Shown here piece by piece: positions 10,200-21,766 of a DNA stretch of 64,000 bases (its first letter is position 1; each line of letters opens with the position of its first letter). The notes beneath the pieces are model-generated. The model had not been told where the DNA came from, did no database searches, and saw only the letters and a list, made by a program, of their open reading frames with translations. Where the stretch lies: the NCBI GenBank assembly GCA_014529385.2, contig CM043947.1:118647273-118711272 (forward strand), written 5' to 3'. A program made the translations under genes and the position numbers. The stretch comes from Adiantum capillus-veneris. Taxonomy: Eukaryota > Streptophyta > Polypodiopsida > Polypodiales > Pteridaceae.

Positions 10200-13100
10200 T
10201 GTAAGGTCTTCACCTTTCTAGATTGTAGGAAAATGAACTTAAAGCTTTAGGGGAAAGCATTAAACATACAAACAGGTAAATCACTATCTCAAAAGCAATA
10301 AAAAATGGTACTTTTGAAACCTTAAGCATAGCAAACCCGGGGCTAGAAATTTTCAGAATTAAGTTTGGACAAAAACTAACCCCACTAGTCCCTCCAGAAG
10401 ATTCAATGTCAATTAATTTGATAAGAAAAATTGGATGGTTGTAGTAGTCATTTAAGCATAGACTTTTACTAAGGCCTCCCATATATTTACCAAATATTTA
10501 CAAGATATTTACCAATTATGAAAAAAATAGGTCAAAACTTAGCAGATTTGAGTTTTAAAGCTGGCAAGTGCTAGGAGGGGTCATCACTGACCTACCAGGG
10601 ATAAGAATAGCAACAGGGGGTGCTAGGAGAGTTGTAGGGCTACCTTGGGATGCAAGCTACTGCCATTTCCAACTTGTGAGTGCCAAAAATCTATAAATAG
10701 GACCCCCTTACTTCACAATTTCACTTAGACTCGGAGACCTGGCCATTTTGCTCTCACATAGAGAAAAAATCACTAGAGAGCAAGAACTCTAGCTGATTGT
10801 TAATGGTACTTAGTCTAATTCCTTTTTAATTAGAAAAATTATCCTAAATTATCTCTATTTTCTTAATTAATCTAATTAACTAAGAATATTAAACCCACTT
10901 TACATTATAAATTACTCTTTTAATTCTTAACATTTTGTTGATTACTTAGATTAAGATTAGGTATTAGTTTAATTAATTATAAAACCATATTAGGACTAAA
11001 ATTAATCTTTTTGGTCTTGAATTAAGGATAATTATAATAATTAAGCTTAGATTAGTGCGTGATATCTTGACTAGGTTGTTAAGAAGCTAAGAAAATTATA
11101 TCATAATTTATTGATTAGCTTTTCTAATTAAGTAGAAAAAAATTAGCTATTTTTAACCAAAACTTATTGGAAAATGTTCTCAATCAACTAAAATATTTAT
11201 AATCTAATTATTACACTTAGGAAACACTACTAGGAACACATGATAATTACCTCATTTGCAAAAAATTAGTCTAAGTATTTATGTAGTCAAACATTAGTTG
11301 TTTTTAGCTGAAAATAAAAAGGGAAAATTAGTAAACTAACTTAGATGATTATATACTATTTATCCAATTTATTAAATATTATAAGTAAGTTGTGGTAATT
11401 AGCTTATGATCAAAAAAAAATTCTAGATATTTAATTAACCCAAAGTAGATTGATTTTAGATAAAAATAAAAAGAAAAATTAGCTACTCAAGTTAAATAAT
11501 TATGTTTTATTTATTAGAGCTAGTATACATCATAAGTAAGCCGTTATAATAGCATGTTCAAAAAATTAATATAGCTATTTAATTAAGCCAAAAAGAGTGA
11601 TGTTAGCTAAAAATAAAAACTGGGAAATTAGCTAATCAAGTTAGATAATTATGTGCAATTTATCAAAGTTAGTAAACATTATAAGTAAGCCATGATAATT
11701 AGCTTATGGTCATAAACTAAATCTAGCTATTTAATTAAGCCAAAACATACTATTTTTAGCTAGAAATAAAAGGAGAAAACTAGCTAATCAAGTTAGATAA
11801 TTATGTTCTATTTATCATAGCTACTATACATCATAAGTAAGCCATGATAATTAGATTATGGTCAGAGAGTTAATCTATTTATTTAGCTAAGCCAAAACAA
11901 ATTGATTTTTGCTAAAAATAAAAGGGAAAAATTAGATAATTAACTTGGATAATTACAAGATAACTACCAAAGTTAGGAAATATCATTATCTACTTGTGAT
12001 AATTATATCATAATTAGTTTAATAGTTGAAGTTATTACATTAGAGAGAAAACTCTATTTTAAGCTTAAATTTAATTAGGATAAATAATAACTACACTTAA
12101 AAGTCTCGAAAAACATTACTAGAAGTATAAACCATTGATATAAAGCTGAAGAAATTCAATCTTTTAGAGATAATGAATATAATAAATATAAAGCAAAAAA
12201 TAAGCATATTTCAAGCTTAATAAAGATGGGGAAATTAGAAAACAGTTGTAGAAGTTTATATGAAAATTAAGAGAACTTAGAAAACCCTTAAAGAAGCTAT
12301 GTTAAAGTTATCTTGTCCATATAAGCAATAAAGAAATCAATAAGTCAAGAAATTACCCTCTAGGACTACAAATTTAATCTTAATTGGGTTAAAAAGAGGA
12401 ATTAGATTGAATACGAAGGTTAAGTCAAGTTTTTGGATGATTTACCTAATAAATAGACATCCTTTTTTATAAGGATAAAAAGTCATGGAACCAAAAAGGA
12501 CCCGAGCCAATCCTCAATCTGATGATGAGGGTAGTATTCCTAAAAGAGCTAGAGTGTCACATGAGTACGAGGCTAGCCTAGTAGTAGGCCTACTAATGAA
12601 AGCATTCAGGCCCCAACACTGCAGCAAATTCCCGATCAGTCCTAGGTGGGTCTTTGATATAATTAAGTGTAAATAATTGAAATTTTTCTTTAAATATTAA
12701 CATTGCATACGAAAAAGAGGAAGTAAGGAATTAGGGAAATTAAAACTCAAGGAAAATGGAAGACATTTGTTTGTAAATTAGGAAAGAATTGTTTGGGTTA
12801 AGACTGGTTGAATTAGGAAAGAATAATTGATCATTCTTTAGATAGCTTGTCTCAAGACACCTCCGACTCCATGTTATGTTTTGATGAATAATGATGGCTT
12901 TCCAGCCACGAATAAGTTAATTACCCCCATATACGATGAGTTTCTACTCTGTGTCATGCCTTGATGTTTCTACCTAAGTTAGGATACCGTTTTTATCCTA
13001 TGGGAGCCGCCCGCTTGTATGGGCAACTGGTTTGGTGTATGGGCAACAACCCGAACCTTGGGTGGGGTTCCGGATTGTGAACAACGAATGGGTATCGTTT

Positions 13101-13762
13101 TTCACCCTTAGGTGGTCTTGAGACAAGAAGAGTACTATTCATGGTTTTTATGGTCAATATTTTTGATTGACAATACCCTGTCTTAAGTTTAAAGTTGTCT
13201 GTTTGCTAAAAGAATTCTTTCCAATGCTGTCTTTAATACTTGATTGAAGTAATCACTGTGATGGAAAGTTAAAAGAAACTATTATTTTAAATGTTAAAAC
13301 AATGTGATAGTAATTAGAAAACAAAAGAATCATGTGTGAGTGTGGGGTGGTAAGTGGGGATTGACTAAGGTTCTCAATCATGGACGGGTGGACCTGATTA
13401 GTCAGGTAACTATCCATCCCCGTGCACCAAAAACATTTAGAAAACTTCTCCAATTGGAAGAGGAGTTCACCAGCGATTGTGCCCTTACATCAATTAGGGG
13501 GAAGAAAGTGTTGGTTGAGAATACCTTAGCCCAAATTATGGAAGTTATAGGGTTGAAATAGTCTTAGATTTTTAAGATGCTGTCCCATTTCCACTATGAG
13601 ACAGGACTAGGTCTCTTCTAGGGCTAAAGACCCAAGCCATTTTCAATGGTAAAGGTCTATTGCATGGACCCTTCTTACTTATAGACTTTGACTTTTAATA
13701 GGCCTAGAGACCTGTCAAGGGCCCCATCCCAGTCTTGGTATTGGTGGGTTGGGGATCTCACA
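10200..13762 (+). repeat. 5' LTR of element D (3.56 kb)
   Basis: Starts TGTAAGGTCTTCACC and ends CTCACA. A TATA box, CTATAAATAGGACC, lies near 10690. An AT-rich block (10.8-12.4 kb) contains about five tandem units of about 150 bp, seen as TTAGATAATTATGT-like words at about 11341, 11492, 11641, 11793 and 11945. A short ORF starts at 12485. Base composition changes abruptly from AT-rich to mixed after about 12.48 kb. Confidence 0.9.
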
Positions 13763-13764
13763 AG

Positions 13765-13775
13765 TGGTATCAGAG
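13765..13775 (+). other. Primer-binding site of element D
   Basis: TGGTATCAGAG, the initiator-Met tRNA complement, lies two bases after the 5' LTR end. Confidence 0.9.
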
Positions 13776-14690
13776 AATGTTTTAATTGAGATCCTGAACC
13801 TAGAAAAAGTTTAAGGTGTAGGTTGAAATAAGTGATCTTTGACAAATTCAATTAAAGAGGTATTTAATTAAAAAGAGGGAGAGAAAGAAAGAGAGAGAAA
13901 TATCTCCATCTTTGCAGGAAGATTTCCATCAAGCCTACCGCAAATTCTTGGGTTGCAGCATTAGGTTAATGAGGACTTGTCTATCTTGATGCTATTCAAT
14001 ATAAAAAAGACATGACGAAATAGCTATATAGGAGATTTTCTCCTCCCAAATGGAGGATTGGGTGATCAGGATCTGGTGGAATTTTCTTCATTGATGCGAG
14101 AAAGCTAGAACGTTTAGTACTAAATATGAAGAGACTCAAATGGATTGAAGATCTTCAAGTGGGGACAGAGAACCTTTGTAGTAGATGGTTCCCAAGTATC
14201 ACAAAATCAGTGGGTGTTTGAACAAGTGTCTCAAGTAATCTACCCAGGTAGAATTAGGCCCATAGGTGTAGACCCTAGTTTTAGAGGACCAAAAGATGTT
14301 GTATATTTTGATCCTTTATCTGATCCACAAAAGTCCACAAGATTCTAGTATAGAACGTTGTCACCCTTGTACATAGTATGATATTCATGGATTGTATTGG
14401 CTCTTGTACATACTATGGTTCTCATGGTTATGCTATAAGCAGATTTTTTTATGGTTTGGCAATTGTCTTTATCCACTGTGAAATTTTTTTGAGTATGAGA
14501 TAAGTTAAAAGCATAAGTAAGAGAGAATTTTATCTAGTACTACATTCCACTAGTTCAATCCCAAGGTAATACTCACGTAAATATCCTTTATTGTCATAAA
14601 AACTAATATCTAATTCTCCCAAATAATTTTCTCATATTAAACTGGTTATTTAATATAGGGAGATACTAGGGGAGAAAAAGCTACAATATT
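13776..14690 (+). other. Left internal (leader) region of element D
   Basis: Noncoding apart from a 67-codon ORF at 14145-14348 (MKIFKWGQRTFVVDGSQ) that matches no family I know. It holds an A/G-rich leader (GAGAGAAAGAAAGAGAGAG, 13876-13900). The right-hand border with nested element E is uncertain. Confidence 0.45.
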
Positions 14691-15786
14691 GGTAAGGCTG
14701 CGAGGCCGGTCTCAGCAGGGATCCAAAAGAGGGAAAATAGGGATCCAAAGGGGGGACAGTCTACAAAAGAGAAATGTGCATAATGGAGCTTAAAAGACCT
14801 AAGGTTCAGCTCCATTTAGACTTCCATAGGCTAAAGTTCCTAAATTTAATTCAATTGTCCACCAATGGCCAAAGTGGGGGAAAATTGGATGGGTATGGGA
14901 AGACTAAAAAGTCTTCCGACATCCCTAGGAAGGAGGGGGCAGTCCCTAAAGGTAGGGGAAGAGAGAGAAACACACACACTCACTCCCAAGCTCTCCCCAA
15001 AGGGAAGAATGGACACAAAAAGGGTAGGCTCCTAGCCCAGGCTCCTAGCCCAGTTGCTTCCCTCAAATCCTATTGGATGGCCATAGAGGTGGACCAATGA
15101 GATTTAGGCTAGAGTAAAATTATTTTAATAAATTTAGAAATGCTTGATAAAAGAACCAACAGAAATTAAGCTCCCTAGAAGACTATTGGACAGTCTACCA
15201 AGGGGTCCAATAAGCACCAACACCCCAATGGCTTGCTTGATTCCTATTGGCTAGAAGACTAAAAGGTCCAATGAGAGTTTAAATAAATTATTTAATTACC
15301 TTAAACTATCACAAAAGGGGAAAGGGCGACACATGTCACAAGGCTATGGATTATGCTTCCTAATTCCTATTGGCTAAGCTTTGCAGGAACCAATGGGAAG
15401 CCAACAAGCGCTTTTTGGAAGAGGGGTCGACCAAGAGAGAGAGAGGTTGACATTTTTACACTAACTCACTTTGCTACACACACACACAACTCATGTGATA
15501 AGCAAGAACTCCATCTCCTTCTCCAAGCATTGAGAACTAGAGGCCTACACCAACAACTCTTGGCTGGAATGCAAATCCAACCAAGAGCCAAGCTTCAATG
15601 GCATGATCATCTCCTCTATCATGCTAACTACTAAGCTAAGCTATGCTATTGGAGTGATTATGTGAGGAGAATACTTGTTTCTTGCAAGATACATCTTCTT
15701 CCTCTCAATCTTTCCTCATTTTCTGCTAGCTCTCACCACATTTGAAGGTGTGTGAGGTCTTGGGATTGAGGCTAGGGACACTAGGT

Positions 15787-16148
15787 ATGTTTTTCAAGCA
15801 TAATTTTGTGTATGAAGCTTCCATTTTCATTGCACCAATGAGTTTTGTCAAGGAACACAAATATTGTATTGTACAAAAGTCTCCTTTGATGGGAGAAGCC
15901 ATAATACAAAGCCTTTTTGGAGGGGGGACCGGCTCCATGTAAATTCGATCCTCAATTGTTGTCAATTTTTCTATTTCTCTCTCTTTTCAAGTATTGTCTA
16001 TGCCAAACTAGCTAGGTGTAAATTGCTATGTTGCTTTTCTCAAGCTAAGTACTCTCTCTATGCTCATTAGGAACTTGTTCTTAATAAAATGCTCACTAAG
16101 GTTATCAATTTCCGCTACACACAAGTTACTAGTGCATTAAATGTTACA
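15787..16148 (+). repeat. 3' part of the 5' LTR of gypsy E
   Basis: Aligned with 19616-19976 at high similarity. Landmarks are CATAATTTTGTGTATGAAGC, GGAGGGGGGACCGGCTCCAT and CTACACACAAGTTACTAGTG, ending TGTTACA. The upstream part of this LTR (from about 14.6-14.7 kb) has no second copy to compare. Confidence 0.85.
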
Positions 16149-16560
16149 TAGGTATTAGAGCTATTGGTTTCTCTTTTCTTGCTCAAGAGGAGAGGTCCTC
16201 AGGCTTGCTACAAATGGTTGGTGTTATTAGTTGCAAAAGAGTAAGTAGAATAGGGATTTTTCATCGATGAATCACGCATGCTTTATGTAGTTAACGAGGA
16301 TACCGTCAAGAGTTATGGTCTTAATAATGGAATCCTATAGGGCTTTCCTATGGCTTAACCATTATTGAGCTATTAGAAGCTTGACAGGAACCGGTGTTGT
16401 CTTGGCTCTGCTAAACCCTCTCTTCTATTCCTTGCAATTAATAATATTCGGGCCACGAGTATAGATGCTTGAATGCTTATCTTTGAAGGTAAAGAGGGGT
16501 AGTAACTAGGGCTTGCAGTGCCAAAGTACAAGTAAAAATTCATATCTAAAATTTTCTAGT

Positions 16561-18100
16561 ATGGTTGACAAAGGAAAAGAGAATGAAATAAATGTTGACC
16601 AAGATGAAGTGCTACAGCAATTGTGCACCCATGGTATTCTCCAAACTCCCCACCAAGAAGAGAGAGTACTTAGGAAGGCTCCTAGTGAGGCTTCCAAACG
16701 AGGTCTATCTCTGATAAGGAAAGAAGAGGAGGATCCGTATGAAGGACTCAAAAACCTACTACTAGATGAGGCATCTCCCTCTCAAAGGATAACCCAAGTT
16801 TCAATGGTAGAGCCCCCAATGAAAGAACGAGAAAGAAGTGAGTCTCCTACCACGTTGACGGAGATGGCTCCAGGAAGATGGAGAGCAAAACGCTCTTCAA
16901 CGCCCCGTAAATGGAGAAGACAATTTTATACTCCTCTTCACCATAATTCAAAGAGGGAAGAGAGAAAACAAGAGAAGAAAAAGGCGAGAAAGATGTCACC
17001 CTCTTCTCCATCTTCCTCATCGTCTTCCTCTTTTGAAGAAATTGATGGTGTAGAAACGGAGGAACAAGGGAAGAAAAAGGCAACAAAGAGGTCACCCTCT
17101 TCTCCATCCTCCTCATCCTCTTCCTCTTCTGAAGAAAGTGATGGTGAAGCTCTAAAACCGCCTAAGAGAAGAGGCCATAGGAGATCCAATGCTTCCTAGG
17201 AAAGGTCGTCCAAGCTCAAAAAGTTCAAAGAGAGAGGAAAGAACATCTCTTTCCTTCCCTACGATGGAACCTTTGGTGCTACGGACAAAGTCTTGGCCTT
17301 TATCCAACAATTCAATGCGGCATTTTGAGATGAGGTCTTCACAGAGTCCTCATCTCAAACATCTCTTTCCTTACCTACGATGGCACCTTTGGTGCTACGG
17401 ACAAAGTCTTGGCCTTTATCCAACAATGAAATGCGGTGTTTTGAGCAAAGTCCTCTAAGCTATGTCATGTAGCTGTGCATTTTCAAAAGTCCGCCAGGCA
17501 ATGGTGGTCTAGCCTATGAGCAAATGATGAAGCTCCACAAACATGGAAAGCTTTAAGAGATTCCAGTATAAAGCAATTGTTGGCTAGCGATGCCAAAGAT
17601 AAAGTACTCACCAAATGGTGAAGCTTGAAGCTTTCTCCCTATGAATCTATTCAGAAATATGTAGACAAGTTTTGGAATTTACGTCTCAAAGCCACTGTCT
17701 ACAAAAATATGGATTTTGGAGAGAAAAAGTAACAATTTTTTGCGGGTTTATATGAGGATATGGCGGAGTATGCTAACTCCCAAAGGCCTCGCACCATATC
17801 TGTGATCATACACCATATCATGGTGGCTTCAAGAATCCACTTCCAACAAGGGTCTAAGAGAAATCTTAAGCCCATGGAAAACAAGGACCGTAATGAGCCT
17901 AAGGGGAAGGACAAAGTCCAAAAGTCTCCCAAAGGCAACACCGACAACAACAAAGCCAAGGAGAAGGGAGTTTATAAAGGCAAAAATAAACTCTCTCCTA
18001 AAGAGCTAGAGCATTATTGAAAAGATAACCATTGTTTCAAGTGCGGGAAGCAAGGGCATCCTATCATACTTGCCCCCACAAGAATACACGTAAAGGGCCT
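16561..18100 (+). pseudogene. Gag of gypsy E, broken
   Basis: Starts MVDKGKENEINVDQDE and runs open to TAG 17197-17199. It is rich in Lys, Arg, Glu and Ser, and contains two copies of a motif KKKA-x-K/R-x-SPSSPSSSSSSS-x-EE-x-DG (about 16978-17130). In the same frame the capsid begins (ISFLPYDGTFGATDKVLAFI). A 112-bp stretch of capsid is tandemly duplicated (17239-17328 and 17351-17443). A zinc knuckle starts CFKCGKQGH near 18034, then the frame shifts. Several stops and frameshifts separate these pieces, so the gene is dead. Confidence 0.8.
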
Positions 18101-19610
18101 CCCAGAGCTACCTTGGTCAAAATTCAAGAAGAGGATGCTCATCACAAAGGATCTTCTATATGTCATGCTTGGGGAAAGTTAAGAGAACATGATGATTTCA
18201 TTCTCTTTGACCCTAGTTCTACTCACAATTTCATATCCACAGAGTTGGCCACCAAGCTAGGCATCCAAGCCTATGAGATGGGAGTTGTCCTACCTGCCGA
18301 TGGTTCTTTCAATGGACAAGAAGCCTCATTCACTCCCTTAATTGGAAAATTGAGGCTCCATGTCCAAACCTATGGGGACAAGGAGGATTTCTTCATCTCT
18401 CCTCTCAAGCACCATGGTTTGATCGCATGGCTGTCAATGTTAAATTCCATGAAAGACAAATCTGCTTTAGGTACAGGGAAAACGATATGTACATAGATGC
18501 TAAGGAGTTGGGTAGCACCGTACCCATTGTACATAAGCAAGCTTTCAATAAGTCAATAAAGAGATTTATTTCCATGTACATGATTTTTGTTAAAGATTCT
18601 CAAAATGAACCTACTGTTTTAGCAAAAGAAGATATAAGCAATCAAAAGGAACTAGAGTTATCCAATTTCCTCAAGGGATTCCAAGATGTTCTTATTGACG
18701 ACATCCCTTGTGAGTTACCTCCCAAACAAGGGGATGACGACCATGCAATTGAACTTCTTCTAAGAAGATCACCTCCTAATCAACCTCCTTATCAAGTTTC
18801 TCAAGCTCAACAAGAGGAGATTATGTGGAAAGTGCATGAGTTGGTTGAGAAAGGCATGGTTAGGCCTAGCACATCTCCATTTTGTTCACCAGTGTTATTA
18901 GTGCAAAACAAAGATGGCACATATTGTGTGTGTGTCGACTATGGAGCACTAAATAGGTTCACGATCAAGAATAGGTTTCCCATTCCACTATAGGGGTCGA
19001 CCTACTTCAGTAGGATTGACTTAAAAAGTGGCTACCATCAAATAAGGATAATTGATCAAGACATTGTAAAGACCGCATTTCGCACTATGTTTGGTATTTA
19101 CGAGTACATTATCATGCCTTTGGCTTGACCAATGCAACAGTCACATTAACTGTCTAATGGAGAAGGTATTCAGGCCTCACCAAAACTTTACTAGTTTGAT
19201 GATATAATCATCTACTCTAATTCATTAGATGAACACAAGCAACACCTCGAGGTGATATTTCAAATTTTACGAGAGAATCAACTTTATATTAATCAAAAGA
19301 AAAGTGAATTTTCTTACAAGATATTCAGTATTTAGGTCACATTATCTCTCAAGATGGCATCCAAATGGATCCATTAAAGTTAGAGGTAATCAAAGGATGG
19401 CCTAATCCAAGGAACTCTGCATGAACTAAGAAGCTTTATAGGTATGTGTGCATACTATAGATGCTTCATGGAAACGTTCTCACAAATAGCAGGACCATTA
19501 CAAGACCTAACAAAGAAGAAAGATAAGTATATAGGGTCCACAAAGGAGAACAATGCTTTCAAAAAGCTTAAAGAAAAGCTTATCTCTCAACCTGTGCTTA
19601 CCTATGTCCG
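18032..19610 (+). pseudogene. Protease and partial reverse transcriptase of gypsy E
   Basis: Frame 2 (18032-18496) carries a protease relic, ILFDPSSTHNFIS, with Ser in place of the usual Gly. After a frameshift (18427-18993) come the gypsy RT entrance motifs: FQDVLIDDIPCELPP, EELVEKGMVRPSTSPF-like ELVEKGMVRPSTSPFCSP, VDYGALNRFTIKNRFPIP. Further pieces, in shifting frames, give [35 protein letters not shown] and FIGMCAYYRCFMETFSQIAG. The frame ends abruptly in LTR sequence near 19610. RNase H and integrase are missing through deletion. Confidence 0.88.
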
Positions 19611-19615
19611 TACGT

Positions 19616-19976
19616 GTGTTTTTCAAGCATAATTTGGTGTATGAAGCTTCCATCTTCATTGCACCAACAAGTTTTGTCAAGGAACACAAATATTGTATTG
19701 TCCAAATGTCTCCTTTGATGGGAGAAGCTATAATACAAAGTCTTTTTGGAGGGGGGACCGGCTCCATGTAAATCCGGTCCTCAATTGTTGTCAATTGTTC
19801 TATTTCTCTCTCTTTTCAAGTATTGTCTATGCCAAACTAACTAGGTGTAAATTGCTATGCTGCTTTTCTCAAACTAAGTACTCTCTCTATGCTCATTAGG
19901 AACTTGTTATTAATGAAATGCTCACTATGTTATCAATTTCCGCTACACACGAATTACTAGTGCATTAAATGTTACA
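19616..19976 (+). repeat. Truncated 3' LTR of gypsy E
   Basis: Second copy of the LTR segment described at 15787-16148. Its 5' portion is absent. The junction with pol codons is abrupt at about 19610-19616. Confidence 0.85.
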
Positions 19977-20900
19977 CTTTACACTGTTACTCAAGAGAAA
20001 AAACTACCACTAAAGCAAGTCCAACTCTCTACCTTCAAGGGAGAGGGACCCAATTTAGAGCGAGATGCCGAAGCGTGGTTAGATGCTATGGATGACTATT
20101 TTAAAGATGCAAGAACTGCACAGGAAAATCGAACAATGCTGGGTATGTTCCATCTCAACGGAGTACAAAACTTTGGTGGTAGCAACACTGCAGAGATAAT
20201 CCCTTGAGTAGTCCATCTTGGGAGAAAATGAAGTAGGAAATCAAAGAACACTATCTCCCTCTTTCACATTAGGCTATCAAGATAAACGAATTCTTTGGTC
20301 TACGCTAGTTAGGACTTTCACTAGAGGAGCACTACACCAAGTTTTTGTCTTTACGACGCTATGCTCCCCCGATGAACATGGAGAAACAAATTGATTGATT
20401 CTGTAACGGCCTCAACAAACCTCTTAGTGCACGTCTCAAAGCCATGAGGCCTACATCAATTTAGGATGCCCTTCTCAGGGCCAAGCCTTTTGCAGCTGAA
20501 GAAATCAACTATACAGGGAACTATAATGAAATTAATAACTTTAGGGGAAGAGCCATGGGAACTTTCAACCAAGGATATCAACAACGTGGAGTAGCTGCAA
20601 CAGTGAACTTGGAGCAAACCTTCCCAAACGTTAGATGCTATGGATGCAATCAAATGGGGCACTGTAGAAATAATTATCTCGAAGAGAGAAACCTTGGAAT
20701 TACCGCTAGATCCATTCCTCAAACTCGGATAAATCAAGGAGACAATCTAAGAGGAGGTAGAAATGGAGAATGAGGTAGAGGAAGAGAAAGAGGAGCCAGA
20801 GCTTATGCAATCATGGGAGAACCAACCTTAATGAATGAGGAAGATGAAAGAGCCACTCGCTTGACCACAGTTAGCAATCCTAGAGCTCAGCAACAATAGG
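19977..20900 (+). pseudogene. Gag relic of element D
   Basis: A gypsy-type capsid in broken frames: LSTFKGEGPNLERDAEAW, LDAMDDYF, then FFGLRQLGLSLEEHYTKFLS-like wording with stops, a run MEKQIDRF, and LSARLKAMRP. A degraded zinc knuckle, CYGCNQMGHCRNNY, lies near 20637, with Tyr in place of the last Cys. Arg/Gly-rich sequence follows. It is distinct from the Gag of E, so it belongs to the outer element. No protease, RT or integrase follows before the 3' LTR. Confidence 0.75.
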
Positions 20901-21766
20901 CAGTTTTGTAAACCACTATAAATCGATAATGTAAAACTTTGAGCTACTTATATATTATAATGGTATACATTATTTTTCTTTCTCAAATTACTTAAGGAAT
21001 CTAAAAGTAAGTTAGAATTCAATCAAGAAATTAAGGGTAGATCTAGCAAATGAGAAAGAGGTTCTTGATAGGAAGCCAAAATTTGAATCTTAGGAATGAG
21101 ATAGTTATCCAAGAACCAACACACATTTCTTGTGCACAAGATAGCCTTCCTTGAAAAATGACCTAGAGACTAATAGGAAGCCAAAAGAAATTTTGGTATG
21201 ATACCTCTTAAAACCCTTTACATATTGTTGTTCAACCACGTTAGAGCATAGAGGGGGTACCTTAGGTGCAATGGTGGAATCTTGTGCCAGACGTAGATTG
21301 CTCATAATGGCAATAACACGCCAAGCGCGTTCAGATTAGCAAAGCTGGAATACACAATACTTGTCGAATGTTGATTGCTCTGAATGGTCAGTTAGACCGA
21401 GCGCGTTCATGTTGACAAGGTGGATCTATGGATCTTTTATGGAATGGATTTAACCTGGTTTTTGAGATGATACAATTGGTTTGTAAAGGTTTTTAAGATG
21501 GGCTCAACATTGAGAGTTTCTTGGGAAAAATTGTGTAGCAACAAGTAATTAGTGTCATTAAAGTAAGGAATTGTGGAATATCCAATGAGATTTTATCTTT
21601 GAAGCTGGAGAGAGAACTCTTGGATATAAAGTAATTAGGAACACTTGGTAAAGTTAAAACATTATCCCACCGAAGATGCCAGTTGTGAAGATGAAAACTC
21701 TTTTTTCAAAGACTTTCCCAATTTCGGTTGAGATGAGGGCATCGCAAATTCTTAAGCTGGGGTGAT
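20901..21766 (+). other. Noncoding 3' internal region of element D
   Basis: No recognisable protein. Two similar stretches about 85 bp apart (TAGATTGCTCATAATGGCAA near 21293 and GTTGATTGCTCTGAATGG near 21371), both followed by CGCGTTCA, suggest a small duplication. The region ends in the purine-rich tract before the 3' LTR. Confidence 0.5.

Larger units (their letters stand above)
14690..19976 (+). mobile_element. Gypsy element E nested in D; left border uncertain
   Basis: The segments 15787-16148 and 19616-19976 are direct repeats and both end ATGTTACA. The left one is followed by GGTATTAGAGC, a one-mismatch initiator-Met primer site, so it is the 3' part of a 5' LTR. The right one is the surviving 3' part of a 3' LTR fused directly to reverse-transcriptase codons, so RNase H, integrase and the LTR start have been deleted. 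CTTTA follows the right end. CTTTA also occurs at 14586-14590, but the next bases are TTG rather than TG, so the left border could be about 14592 or about 14690. Resumption of a different Gag (element D) right after 19976 supports nesting. Confidence 0.75.

Noticed and set aside
14586-19981. CTTTA as a target duplication for gypsy E
   Set aside because: The right copy is well placed, but the left one is followed by TTG instead of TG, so I leave the left border open.
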